Source: Desulfobacter sp. (GTDB lineage: Bacteria; Desulfobacterota; Desulfobacteria; Desulfobacterales; Desulfobacteraceae). From it: a stretch of 64,000 bases of DNA. The stretch lies in assembly GCA_028768525.1 (NCBI GenBank), contig CP054837.1, forward strand, positions 4,646,001 through 4,710,000, in the 5' to 3' direction. Positions 25,922-34,363 of this stretch are shown here, piece by piece (position 1 is the stretch's first letter; every line of letters begins with the position of its first letter). The translations under genes were made by a program, and so were the position numbers. Below the pieces are notes generated by a model, which was given only the letters and a program-made list of their open reading frames with translations, made no database searches and was not told where the DNA came from.

Positions 25922-26067
25922 CTTTAAAATACAAAAAGCCGTGAAGGCGCAGCAGACCTGTGGGGTCCCAAAGCCTTCGTGGCTTGATTTTATTGAATGT
26001 CCGGGTTGAATGGGCTGGAACAGGTTCCCAGGGCACCTTCATGGTGCCGGTTGAATGGTGGGGAACC
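25922..26067 (-). promoter_or_regulatory. Structured leader of the TonB receptor (copies B and C) with attenuator
   Basis: Between the fmdE stop and the receptor start the minus strand holds two folded units. Copy C (26023-26067): GGTTCCC/GGGAACC encloses ATTCAACC and a perfect GGCACC/GGTGCC hairpin with loop ATGAA. Copy B (about 25936-26000): ATTCAA then an AAGCC/GGCTT hairpin with loop ACGAA and GGGACCCC. The same AAGCC...GAAGGC arms can alternatively pair with GCCTTC...GGCTT to make a terminator followed by TTTTTGTATTTT (25922-25985). Mutually exclusive pairings just ahead of a TonB receptor are typical of riboswitch control. Confidence 0.55.
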
Positions 26068-26081
26068 GGTGGCGGCGGTTT

Positions 26082-26819
26082 TTAGAGGATGCCCCGGCCG
26101 TCCACCCAGTGGCGGGGGGCGCCTGCGCAGGCGAGGCAGTATCCTTTTTTCGGCCCTTCCTGGACGGTTTTGCTGGCCATCACCGTTTCCCTGCAGCCGG
26201 GGCAGACAAGGCTGGGCACGATGGGGGCGTAGGGGGGGAGGTCCGGGTCAATGGGCTCGGTGTGAAAAAAGGTGTCAAAGGGCTGTTGGATCAGTTTAAA
26301 GGCCGCCGCTTTTCCCATCTCCCGGAATGCCTTTTCCTCTTCGGGGGTGCCGGCCCGGTCCCGGATCACCTTTTCCATCAGGGGGAAAAATTCCGGCATC
26401 ACCCGGTCCACATGGTCCCGGACATGGCCTTTGACCCTCACCCTCACCCCTGTGTCGGCGCTGCGCCGGCCAAAGCTCACGGCCATTTTTCCCAGGTCCT
26501 GGAAGACCAGACCGTTATTGCCCAGGGTGCACCCGGATACGGCCTGGATCCCGTCGGCAAAGCAGGCGTTGATTTCCACCACGGCCATGAGGTCTTCCAT
26601 GCCCCGGGAGGTGCCGGCGCCCAGGGCCGCCAGCCCCGTCAGGGCGGCCATGACGCCGAAGGCGCTGCCCGGGCAGTAGTGGCCGTGGATTTCAGCGGTC
26701 TTGACCAGACAGCAGGCCGCATCCTTTTCCCCCACGGCCCGGTTGAAATCGGCCCTGGGGTTTTCCTTCAGCCGGTTCATTCTCTCTGGTTCCATACTTC
26801 TTTCCATATTTTTTTTCAT
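26082..26819 (-). CDS. fmdE: FmdE-family protein with C-terminal zinc ribbon
   Basis: 245 residues. The N-terminal FmdE domain (about 30-165) has the hallmark EIHGHYCPGSAFGVMAALTG and AVVEINACFADGIQAVSGCTLGNN (in parts), including the conserved Cys and His residues thought to bind metal. A zinc-ribbon-like C-terminus has CPGC and YCLAC (about 208-235). FmdE was named from molybdenum formylmethanofuran dehydrogenase operons, but many bacteria without that enzyme carry it next to transport genes, where its role is unknown. Here it lies 18 nt after a TrmO-like gene and upstream of a TonB receptor, which favours a metal-handling or cofactor-related role. Two ATGs near the start (residues 1 and 9) are both possible. 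Confidence 0.85.
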   Translation of the reverse strand: MKKNMERSMEPERMNRLKENPRADFNRAVGEKDAACCLVKTAEIHGHYCPGSAFGVMAALTGLAALGAGTSRGMEDLMAVVEINACFADGIQAVSGCTLGNNGLVFQDLGKMAVSFGRRSADTGVRVRVKGHVRDHVDRVMPEFFPLMEKVIRDRAGTPEEEKAFREMGKAAAFKLIQQPFDTFFHTEPIDPDLPPYAPIVPSLVCPGCRETVMASKTVQEGPKKGYCLACAGAPRHWVDGRGIL

Positions 26820-26837
26820 ATTGGGATTCTCCTTATT

Positions 26838-27374
26838 TTATGGATTTACCTCTTCGATGATCCGGGCCATCCAGTCCGGTATTCTTGTCTCTCCCTCGGG
26901 GTAAAAGGCCCTGACATAGGGTTTGATGTCCAGGACCGGGCTCTGGTCCACGGCGTCCAGCCCCGTCACCGAAAGGGTATTCTCCTCCCGGTCCACCAGT
27001 TTGACCACGGTGGTGAGGATGGGGTTGGGCCGGACCGGGCTGCCCGTGCCGAAGATACCCACCTCGGGATTCTCTTTTCGGCCCATGGGGTGGACCCGGG
27101 TGATGGACCGGCTGGCCTCGGGCACCCGGTGGGCCCAGTAGAGGATGACCAGGTGGGAATAGTCCCGGATGCCGTCGAGGATGCCGGAAAGTTCAGGCCG
27201 GATTTCGATCCGGGAGACGGTCTCCTTGAGTTCCTTGAGATGGGCCTTTACCTCCCGGGGATCCCTTTCGGATTTTATGCCCTTGGGGCCGGGTTTTAAA
27301 AAGGGGGTTTTGATTTTGCTGTGGATCAGGCCCACAGGACAAAGGCTGATGGTTTGCTGGCTGTTCATGAACAC
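26838..27374 (-). CDS. Short TrmO-like (TsaA/YaeB family) methyltransferase
   Basis: 178-residue protein of the TrmO/YaeB beta-barrel SAM-dependent methyltransferase family. Conserved parts are IRDYSHLVILYWAHRVPE, GIFGTGSPVRPNPI and LDAVDQSPVLDIKPYV. The C-terminal extension of full-length TrmO is missing, and a second, longer TrmO at 47.4 kb probably does the tRNA t6A37 modification. This copy is 18 nt upstream of fmdE and heads that unit. Short YaeB-like proteins next to metal transport genes suggest another methylation target, possibly a metallophore, but that is inference. ATG start without a strong ribosome binding site (ACTCC region); in-frame alternatives are few. Confidence 0.82.
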   Translation of the reverse strand: MFMNSQQTISLCPVGLIHSKIKTPFLKPGPKGIKSERDPREVKAHLKELKETVSRIEIRPELSGILDGIRDYSHLVILYWAHRVPEASRSITRVHPMGRKENPEVGIFGTGSPVRPNPILTTVVKLVDREENTLSVTGLDAVDQSPVLDIKPYVRAFYPEGETRIPDWMARIIEEVNP

Positions 27375-27469
27375 TCCTTTAAATTTTATTGCCCCGGGAG
27401 GACCGAGCTCCCCGGGGATTACCGCAGATGAATAATCCGGCAGCGGGGGCGGTTTCTACCCCGGGGGGA

Positions 27470-27544
27470 TTTTTTTTTACCCCTGGCGGATCCCAGCCTT
27501 CAGGGGCGTTTTTTATGAACCGCCTGTCCCGGGGTAAAAAAAAA
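27470..27544. promoter_or_regulatory. Large inverted repeat with structured element (copy D) in the trmO/RND divergent region
   Basis: TTTTTTTTTACCCC (27470-27483) and GGGGTAAAAAAAAA (27531-27544) form a perfect 14-bp inverted repeat. Inside it GGCGG (27485-27489) and CCGCC (27520-27524) pair. On the minus strand this inner unit has TTCAT followed by a GCC/GGC hairpin with loop CCTGAA, the same plan as copies A to C. It lies about 95 nt before the short trmO start on the minus strand and about 105 nt before the RND gene on the plus strand. Confidence 0.5.
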
Positions 27545-27649
27545 CGCGGGCCGGGCAGAACCGGGGGGAAAATATCCCTATCATTGCCTGCGGACGGGGG
27601 GCGTTCTCCCCTTTCCCCGGAAATAACCAAGTAAATACGGAGCAAGGTA

Positions 27650-30316
27650 ATGAAACTGATGAAAGCGGCGATGATTAATTTCGCCATTAACCACGCACGG
27701 ACCGTGGCGGCGCTGCTGGTGGCCGCCACCCTGGCGGCGGGCGTTTTCCTGCCCGGCGTTGAACTCGATACGGATCCCGAAAACATGCTGGAGCAGTCCG
27801 AGCCGGTCCGCATATTCCATAACCAGACCAAGGAGGAATTCGGCCTCAGCGACACCGTGGTGGTGGGGGTGGTCAACGACACCCACCCCGACGGGGTGTA
27901 CAACGTGGACACCCTGGGCCATGTCTGGGCGCTCACCGAGTTCGCCAAAACACTCTGGTGGGAGGACAATGAGAATCCCGGATCGTATAAAGGGGTGATC
28001 GAGGCGGACATGATCGCCCCCTCCCTCATCGACCATATCAGCCAGGCCGGGCCGGGGACCATCCGGTTCGAATACCTGATGCCCGGGCCCCCGGCCACCC
28101 GGGAAGAGGCCCTCAAGGTCCGGGAGCGGATCATGTCCAACCCCATGCTCAGGGGGATGGTGGGGTCCGGGGACGGAAAGGGGCTGTGCATCTACCTGCC
28201 CCTGACGGACAAGCTGCTCTCCTATAAGGTATACACGGCCCTGAATGAAAAGATAAAAGGGTTCAATGCCGGGGACACCTATCATATCACAGGGCTTCCC
28301 GTGGCCGAAGGGGCCATCGGGGTGGAGATGTTTTCGGAGATGAAGGTGGCCTCCCCCCTGGCCATGCTGGTGGTCCTGGGGCTGCTGCTCCTGTTTTTCA
28401 GGAAATGGTCCCTGGTCATGCTGCCCATGGTCATTGCCACGGTTTCCATCGTCATCTCCATGGGGCTGATGATCGGCCTGGGGTTTGAGGTCCACATCCT
28501 CAGCTCCATGCTGCCCATTTTTCTGATGTCCATCTCCATTGTGGACTGCATCCATGTATTGTCGGAATTCTTTGATGTCTACACCCCTGAAAGGGGGCGG
28601 AAAGAAGCTGTCCGCGAGGTGCTGGGAACCCTTTTCACCCCCATGCTTTACACCTCCCTGACCACGGCGGCGGGATTCCTCTCCCTGACCCTCACCTCCA
28701 TTCCCCCGGCCCGGATTTTCGGGCTCTTTCTCTGTTTCGGGGTGATGCTGGCCTGGCTGTGCACGGTGATGTTCGTGCCGGCCTATATTGTCCTCATGCC
28801 TGAAAAAACATTTAGAAATTTCGGCCTGGCCGCGGGCCAAGGCCGGGCGGGGGGCCGGATGACCCGGTTCCTGGGCGCCCTGGGCCGGTTTACCGCCGCC
28901 CGCAGGGGGATGATATTCGCGGGCCTGGGCCTGGCCGCCCTCCTGGCCGTGGCCGGCATCTCCCAGACCCGGATCAACGACAATTACTCCAAGCGCTTTG
29001 CCATCTCCCATCCCCTCCGCCGGGCCGACATTGCCCTGAACAGTCATTTTTCCGGCACCTATACCGCCTACCTGGTGCTGGAGGGGCCCCGGGATGATTC
29101 CATGGCCGCAGTGAAAGAAGCCGGGCAGGCCTTCAGCGCCTATGCCCGGGTCATGGGAGAGACGGATGACCGCATCCCGGGCATGGCTGCCCGGATCGCC
29201 CCCCTGATTGCACCGGTGGCCGGAACCAAAAAGGGGGCCGAAGATGGCCATTTTCTGGACCGGGCCGTCGAATTCGCAGACACCATGGCCGATTCGGCCC
29301 CGGACGATGCCTGGGAGGCCTGGCAGATCCTGGGGGATTTTCTGCGCAGCCAGCGGGAAAAAACAAAGGTGTTCAAGCAGCCCGGGGTCCTGTCGTATAT
29401 GGCCGGCCTCCAGCGCCACCTGGAATCAGAGGGCCTTGTGGGCAAGGCCTCTTCCGTGGCCGACATCGTTTCCAAGGTCAACCAGGAGCTGACGGGCGGC
29501 AGCCCGGAAAATTATACAATTCCCGACACCCTCTCCAAGGTGGGGGAATGCTATATGCAGTTCCAGCAGGGACACCGGCCCCAGGACCTCTGGCACCGGG
29601 TCACTCCGGATTTTTCATCCGCCAACATCATGCTCCAGATGGCCTCGGGCAACAGCATGGATATGGCGGCCGTGGTCAATGCGGTGGCGGATTATCTGGC
29701 GGTGAATCCCCCGCCGGTGAGGCTGGAGCACAATTGGGCGGGGCTGCACTATGTCAACCTTTTCTTCCAGAACAAGATGTTCTGGGAGATGCTCTGGGCC
29801 TTTGTGCAGAGTTTTGTGGTGGTCCTGGTGATGATGACTCTGCTCTTCCGCTCCCTTAAATGGGGGGTGCTCTGCATGGTTCCCCTGAGCGTCACCATTG
29901 CCGCCATCTACGGCACCGTGGGGCTCATGGGAAAGGACTACGACATGCCCGTGGCCGTGATCAGCGTGCTCTCCATCGGCATTGCCGTTGATTTCGCCAT
30001 CCATTTTCTGGAGCGCAGCCGCAAGGCCTATGAGCGGGAGGGGAGCTGGCAGCGGGTGCTGCCCCTGATGTTCGGGGAGCCGGCCAGGGCCATCAGCCGG
30101 AACGTCATGGTCATTGCCGTGGGGTTCCTGCCCCTGATCCTGGCCAGGCTGGTGCCTTATAAGATCACCGGCCTCATGCTCTGCGGCATCCTCTCCATCT
30201 CCGGCATCGTCACCCTCCTGGCCCTGCCGGCCCTGCTGGGGGCCCTGGAACCCTTCTTTTTTAGGGAAAAGGCCGGGTCCCCCAAGGCCGCGGCCCCGGC
30301 AGGGGAGAACCCATGA
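27650..30316 (+). CDS. RND-superfamily (MMPL-type) exporter
   Basis: 888-residue inner-membrane transporter with two similar halves, each one N-terminal helix, a large periplasmic loop and a bundle of five helices. Features include ASPLAMLVVLGLLLLFFRKW, SIVDCIHVLSEFFDVYTPERG and, in the second half, GIAVDFAIHFLERSR, the helix-4 signature of the MMPL/hydrophobe exporter branch. Members export hopanoids, lipids or other hydrophobic molecules by proton antiport. It starts a plus-strand operon with a LolA-like periplasmic protein, an outer-membrane protein and a methyltransferase. This suggests delivery of a lipid-like compound to or through the outer membrane; the cargo is unknown. The next gene overlaps its end, indicating coupling. 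Confidence 0.88.
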   Translation: MKLMKAAMINFAINHARTVAALLVAATLAAGVFLPGVELDTDPENMLEQSEPVRIFHNQTKEEFGLSDTVVVGVVNDTHPDGVYNVDTLGHVWALTEFAKTLWWEDNENPGSYKGVIEADMIAPSLIDHISQAGPGTIRFEYLMPGPPATREEALKVRERIMSNPMLRGMVGSGDGKGLCIYLPLTDKLLSYKVYTALNEKIKGFNAGDTYHITGLPVAEGAIGVEMFSEMKVASPLAMLVVLGLLLLFFRKWSLVMLPMVIATVSIVISMGLMIGLGFEVHILSSMLPIFLMSISIVDCIHVLSEFFDVYTPERGRKEAVREVLGTLFTPMLYTSLTTAAGFLSLTLTSIPPARIFGLFLCFGVMLAWLCTVMFVPAYIVLMPEKTFRNFGLAAGQGRAGGRMTRFLGALGRFTAARRGMIFAGLGLAALLAVAGISQTRINDNYSKRFAISHPLRRADIALNSHFSGTYTAYLVLEGPRDDSMAAVKEAGQAFSAYARVMGETDDRIPGMAARIAPLIAPVAGTKKGAEDGHFLDRAVEFADTMADSAPDDAWEAWQILGDFLRSQREKTKVFKQPGVLSYMAGLQRHLESEGLVGKASSVADIVSKVNQELTGGSPENYTIPDTLSKVGECYMQFQQGHRPQDLWHRVTPDFSSANIMLQMASGNSMDMAAVVNAVADYLAVNPPPVRLEHNWAGLHYVNLFFQNKMFWEMLWAFVQSFVVVLVMMTLLFRSLKWGVLCMVPLSVTIAAIYGTVGLMGKDYDMPVAVISVLSIGIAVDFAIHFLERSRKAYEREGSWQRVLPLMFGEPARAISRNVMVIAVGFLPLILARLVPYKITGLMLCGILSISGIVTLLALPALLGALEPFFFREKAGSPKAAAPAGENP

Positions 30317-30339
30317 TAATAGATATAAGGAGTTCAATC

Positions 30340-31167
30340 ATGAAAAAGATATATATGGCAGCCATGTTCATCCTTTTTACGGCAGCGGCAGCCGTGGCGG
30401 GAGATGCCGCCCCCCATGCCCAGGCCATCGTAAAAAAAGCCAACCACATGGCCCTTTACCAGGGCGCAGCCATGAAGGGCCGGGTGAGCATTGAAATTCG
30501 GGACAAACAGGGCCGGGTGAGGCGCCGGGTCCTGAATATCCTTCGCCGGGACAATGACGGGGAGGGGGAGGGCGGCCAGAAATACTTTGCCTATTTCAGA
30601 TCCCCGGCCGATGTCAGGAAGATGGTCTTTATGGTACACAAGCATGCCGATCCCGCAAAGGAGGATGACCGGTGGCTCTATATGCCGGCCATGGACCTGG
30701 TGAAGCGCATCGCCTCCGGGGACAAGCGCACCAGTTTTGTGGGCTCGGATTTCCTCTACGAGGACATTTCTGGCCGGGGAATATACGAGGACAGCCACAG
30801 GCTGGTCGAGACCACGGCCACCCATTTCATCCTGGAGAACCGGCCCAAAGACCCGGGGGGCGTGGCCTTTGACCATTACCTGGCCCATATCAACCGCCGC
30901 ACCTTTGTTACGGAAAAACTCGAGTTTTACAAAAAGGGGGGCCGGCTCTACCGCACCATGGAGGCCCTGGAGGTGAAGAATATAGCGGCCCTGGACAATG
31001 GCCGGCCCGTCTCCTATCCCACGGTGGTGAAATCAAAGGCCTGCAACCTTTCAACGGGCAGCGTCTCCCTGATGACCGTAACGGATATTGAATACAACCC
31101 GGAACTGGGGGAGAAGGTCTTCAGCGAGCGGTACCTGAGGCGGCCGCCCAGGGAGATCACCCGATGA
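30340..31167 (+). CDS. LolA-like outer-membrane lipoprotein-sorting family protein
   Basis: 275-residue periplasmic protein with signal peptide (MKKIYMAAMFILFTAAAAVA). The body shows the pattern of the LolA-like family found beside RND exporters: RVSIEIRDKQGRVRRRVLNI, FAYFRSPADVRKMVFMV, DDRWLYMPAMDLVKRI and SFVGSDFLYEDIS. In this family WLYxPAxxxxxRI and GSDFxYED are recurrent. It should form an open half-barrel that carries a hydrophobic ligand between the exporter and outer membrane. The start with AGGAG 8 nt upstream was preferred over an in-frame ATG 27 nt earlier that overlaps the RND gene. It overlaps the next gene by 4 nt (ATGA). Confidence 0.85.
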   Translation: MKKIYMAAMFILFTAAAAVAGDAAPHAQAIVKKANHMALYQGAAMKGRVSIEIRDKQGRVRRRVLNILRRDNDGEGEGGQKYFAYFRSPADVRKMVFMVHKHADPAKEDDRWLYMPAMDLVKRIASGDKRTSFVGSDFLYEDISGRGIYEDSHRLVETTATHFILENRPKDPGGVAFDHYLAHINRRTFVTEKLEFYKKGGRLYRTMEALEVKNIAALDNGRPVSYPTVVKSKACNLSTGSVSLMTVTDIEYNPELGEKVFSERYLRRPPREITR

Positions 31168-32441
31168 GGGCATGCACCGGGGCGGCATTGGCCGCCCTGG
31201 CTGCGGTCCTCTTCTGGCTGGCCCCTGTCCGGGCCGGAGCGCCCGTCCCCGGGGTGGTTTCCATAGTGGAAAATGCTGAGGTCAACGGGTTCGTCGAGGT
31301 GAGGGCCGGCTGCCGCACCGGGGAAGATCCCGGGGAAGACCGGGCATCGGTGATGGAGGCCCGGCTCCAGCTGGAGCTGTTCACCTATACGGACCATATG
31401 GATATGAAATTCAAGGGGGATGTGGCGGCCGACGGCATCATGGACAGGGTTGAATTCGACCCCCGGGAGGCCTGGATATTCACCCGGGCCCTGGGCGGGG
31501 GCGACCTTACAATGGGCCGGCAGGTCCTGACCTGGGGCACCGGGGACCTGGTCTTTTTAAATGACCTCTTCCCCAAGGACTGGCAGTCCTTTTTCACGGG
31601 GAGGGACGCCGAGTACCTCAAGGCGCCCTCGGATGCCGTCAAGCTCAGCCTCTTTTCGGACCTGGCCGACGTGGATCTGGTCTACACCCCGCTCTTTGAC
31701 CCGGACCGGTATATCACCGGGGAGTACCTCTCCTTCTGGAATGCCGGCGCCGGGCGGATCACCGGCAGGGAGGGGATGGCCGGGGCGGCCCGGCCCGGCC
31801 GGTGGTTCCGGGACCATGAACTGGCCTGCCGGATCTACCGGGCCATGGCCAATTGGGAGCTGGCCCTCTACGGCTACCGGGGATTCTGGAAGACCCCGGC
31901 CGGCAGCGACGGCCGGGGAAGGGCGGTGTTTCCCCGGCTCAACGTTTACGGGGCCAGCATCCGGGGGCCTGTGGCCGGGGGCATCGGCAACCTGGAACTG
32001 GCCTGGTACGATTCCAGGGAGGACCGGGGGGGCGGCAACCCCCTGGTGGACAACTCCCAGCTCAGGTTCCTGGCCGGGTATGCCCGGGACCTGGGGGGGG
32101 ATCTCAATGCCAGCCTCCAGTATTATATGGAGCATATCCTGGGCCACGGTGCCTATGAATCAGGCCTGGGCGGACAACCGGCAAAGGACCGCTTCCGCCA
32201 TCTGATTACCGTGCAGGTCACCCAGCTGCTCCTGGGCCAGACCCTGGAACTGAGCCTTTCGGGGTATTTCTGCCCCGGCGACCAAGACCTTTATCTCAAG
32301 CCCTGTCTGGGATACCAGTACACCGATGAGATCACCCTGGAGGCCGGGGCCAATATTTTCCGGGGCCGGGAGCCTCACACCTTTTTCGGGCAGTTTGAAA
32401 ATAATAATAATGTATATGCAGCCATCCGGTACCATTTTTAA
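31164..32441 (+). CDS. Predicted outer-membrane beta-barrel protein (DUF1302-like)
   Basis: 425 residues with signal peptide (CTGAALAALAAVLFWLAPV, cleavage near RAGA). The remainder is rich in aromatic-ended strands: VEFDPREAWIFTRALGGGDLTMGRQV, WGTGDLVFLNDLFPKDW, FLAGYARDLGGDLNASLQYY (in parts), ending YAAIRYHF with the C-terminal Phe typical of outer-membrane barrels. GRQxxxWG and the DLFxPxD element recall DUF1302/alginate-export-like proteins that accompany RND and LolA-like genes. Most likely the outer-membrane part of the exporter system. Coupled to both neighbours by 4-nt and 1-nt overlaps. Confidence 0.75.
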   Translation: MRACTGAALAALAAVLFWLAPVRAGAPVPGVVSIVENAEVNGFVEVRAGCRTGEDPGEDRASVMEARLQLELFTYTDHMDMKFKGDVAADGIMDRVEFDPREAWIFTRALGGGDLTMGRQVLTWGTGDLVFLNDLFPKDWQSFFTGRDAEYLKAPSDAVKLSLFSDLADVDLVYTPLFDPDRYITGEYLSFWNAGAGRITGREGMAGAARPGRWFRDHELACRIYRAMANWELALYGYRGFWKTPAGSDGRGRAVFPRLNVYGASIRGPVAGGIGNLELAWYDSREDRGGGNPLVDNSQLRFLAGYARDLGGDLNASLQYYMEHILGHGAYESGLGGQPAKDRFRHLITVQVTQLLLGQTLELSLSGYFCPGDQDLYLKPCLGYQYTDEITLEAGANIFRGREPHTFFGQFENNNNVYAAIRYHF

Positions 32442-32479
32442 TGGGTATGAAAATGGCCGGGAAAATAAGGAGAGATGTA

Positions 32480-33061
32480 ATGAAGCCTGAAGTGAAAAAA
32501 TGCGGGGGCAACGGGCCCAGCAGCTATTGGATGCAGGACCCGGTGTTATTGTTCGACGCCCTGGGCATCCGGCCCGGGGAGGAAATTCTGGATCTGGGGT
32601 GCGGGGCCGGGGATTATACCCTGGAGGCGGCCCGAAGAACCGGGGAGGGGGGCTGCGTCACTGCAGTGGACCACTGGCCCCCTACCGTTGACGGGATGGC
32701 CGCTGCGGCCGGGGCCCGGGGCCTCACCCAGGTCCGTGCCCTTAAGGCCGATCTCCTCCATCCCCCCCTGCCGGTGGCCCAAAATTCCGTGGACCTGTGC
32801 ATGGTGTTCACCGTGCTCCACATTTTTGACATGGAACGCTTCAGTGACAGGGTGTTCCGGGAACTGGCCCGGGTGATCCGCCCGGGGGGGCGCCTGGCCG
32901 TGCTGGAGTGCAAAAAAGAGGAGTGGTCCTTTGGCCCGCCCCTGCACATGCGCCTGTCCCCGGGGGAGGTCGAGACCTTTATCCGGGGGTATGGTTTCCA
33001 AAAAACGGGGTTAAAGAATTTCGGGTACAATTATCTTCTCAGTTTTACCCTGGAGGCCTGA
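32480..33061 (+). CDS. Class I SAM-dependent methyltransferase
   Basis: 193-residue Rossmann methyltransferase. Motif I is EILDLGCGAGDYTLEAA (about 35-50), motif II region VTAVDHWP, and motif IV region SVDLCMVFTVLHI. ARVIRPGGRLAVLECKKE is the usual strand-5 element. The C-terminus YGFQKTGLKNFGYNYLLSF forms the last strands, as in UbiE/COQ5-like enzymes. The start with AAGGAGAG 6 nt upstream was chosen; a longer frame begins 39 nt earlier at the previous stop. The operon position suggests it methylates the compound exported by the RND system or acts on the quinone pool. The target is not determinable. Confidence 0.85.
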   Translation: MKPEVKKCGGNGPSSYWMQDPVLLFDALGIRPGEEILDLGCGAGDYTLEAARRTGEGGCVTAVDHWPPTVDGMAAAAGARGLTQVRALKADLLHPPLPVAQNSVDLCMVFTVLHIFDMERFSDRVFRELARVIRPGGRLAVLECKKEEWSFGPPLHMRLSPGEVETFIRGYGFQKTGLKNFGYNYLLSFTLEA

Positions 33062-33258
33062 TCGCCGGATTCGTGGCGGGTCAGTGGAGTACTATTGGCG
33101 GACCTGTGGCGGATCGGGGCCGGCAGAATCATTTTTACTTTACCGCCGTTATGGTCTAACATGGGCAGTCCGCGGCCGGCCCGGAAATTTGTTAAAACCG
33201 GGTATCTGTGCAGAGAAATGCGGCCGCCCCGAAAACGGCATAAGAATAGGAGAGTCAG

Positions 33259-34257
33259 ATGCAGGACGGCAAGGCACCAACGCTTTTTTGTTTTAAACCC
33301 TCCACCGGTTCCCGGGACAGCATCTCCAATGAAGCGGCATGGGGCCACAGGGAGATAAGTATCCGGCCGGGCCTGTGGATGAGTCTGATTAATTTCACCT
33401 CGGCCGACCGGATCAGCCTGGATTACGAAAAGCAGTTTCCGGTGATTGATTTCGGGTTCGTGATTTCCGGAAATATCCTGAGACGGGGGCCGGGACCGGA
33501 ATCCCGCCCGGAACCGCTCCAGGTGAGAAGCGGCATCAGCGGCACCCGGCTGGAAACCCGGCAGTCCGGCTCCTTTGTGGTGCCGCCCCGCCAGGAACAG
33601 CAGATCCTCCATCTTCATATGACCCTTCCCTTTTTCAGGAGCGTGGTCAAAGACGAGGCCGGTGTCCTGCCCCGGGGGCTGAGGGAGGCCCTCAAGGGGG
33701 ATTCCCAGGCCGAGTTTACCAGCGCAGGGCCCATGGGGCCGGATATTCAGTCCGTGGTCTACCAGGTGCTGAACACCTCCAGCAACGCCTATCCCTGGCC
33801 CCTTTACCTGGAGGGGAAAAGTCTGGAACTGCTCTCCCTTCAGCTGGCGGCCCTGAGTCTTGACCACCGCAGGCCAACGGCGAAGAGGCTCAACAGGGGC
33901 GAACGGGAACGGATCAAGGAAGCCAGGGCCTTCCTGGTGGATAATCTCCAGTCCCCCCCCGGCCTCAGGGAGCTTGCCTCCGGGGCCGGCATGAGTCCGG
34001 CCAAGCTCCAGGCCGGTTTCCGGCAGGCCTACGGGATGAGCGTGTTTGATTATTTCAGGGAATATCGGATGCTCAAGGCCAGGGATCTTCTGGCCCGGAC
34101 GGACACCAACGTGAGCGAAACCGCCTGGCAGGTGGGGTATGTCAATGTCAGCCATTTTTCCGCCGCCTTTAAAAAGCGGTTCGGCATCCTGCCCAAGCAT
34201 TATCTGAAAATGCACCTGGACTCGCCGCCTGATGCAGGCATTGAAAAATCCCGTTAA
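33259..34257 (+). CDS. AraC-family transcriptional regulator
   Basis: 332 residues. The C-terminal 100 residues form the two helix-turn-helix AraC domain: LRELASGAGMSPAKLQAGFRQAYGMSVFDYFREYRMLKA and VSETAWQVGYVNVSHFSAAFKKRFGILPKHY (given in parts), the second being the family signature. The N-terminal 230 residues lack a recognised ligand domain but resemble those of PchR/YbtA-like siderophore regulators in layout (FxxPPRQEQQILHLHM). It follows the exporter operon after 197 bp and may control it or the nearby TonB locus. AGGAGAG precedes the ATG by about 6 nt. Confidence 0.88.
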   Translation: MQDGKAPTLFCFKPSTGSRDSISNEAAWGHREISIRPGLWMSLINFTSADRISLDYEKQFPVIDFGFVISGNILRRGPGPESRPEPLQVRSGISGTRLETRQSGSFVVPPRQEQQILHLHMTLPFFRSVVKDEAGVLPRGLREALKGDSQAEFTSAGPMGPDIQSVVYQVLNTSSNAYPWPLYLEGKSLELLSLQLAALSLDHRRPTAKRLNRGERERIKEARAFLVDNLQSPPGLRELASGAGMSPAKLQAGFRQAYGMSVFDYFREYRMLKARDLLARTDTNVSETAWQVGYVNVSHFSAAFKKRFGILPKHYLKMHLDSPPDAGIEKSR

Positions 34258-34363
34258 TGTGAAAAAATTATCCGCAAATATGTTGAAATGAGTTGATCGT
34301 TGTATGGTCTCGCCTGTATAAGAAACGGAACCTAAATGATAAGGTGTTTTAAGGCAGGTCCCC

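Noticed and set aside
27581..29419. 612-codon open frame on the minus strand
   Set aside because: It lies antisense to the RND exporter gene, is rich in Gly, His, Pro and Gln as expected from a GC-rich shadow frame, and has no ribosome binding site or recognisable domain.
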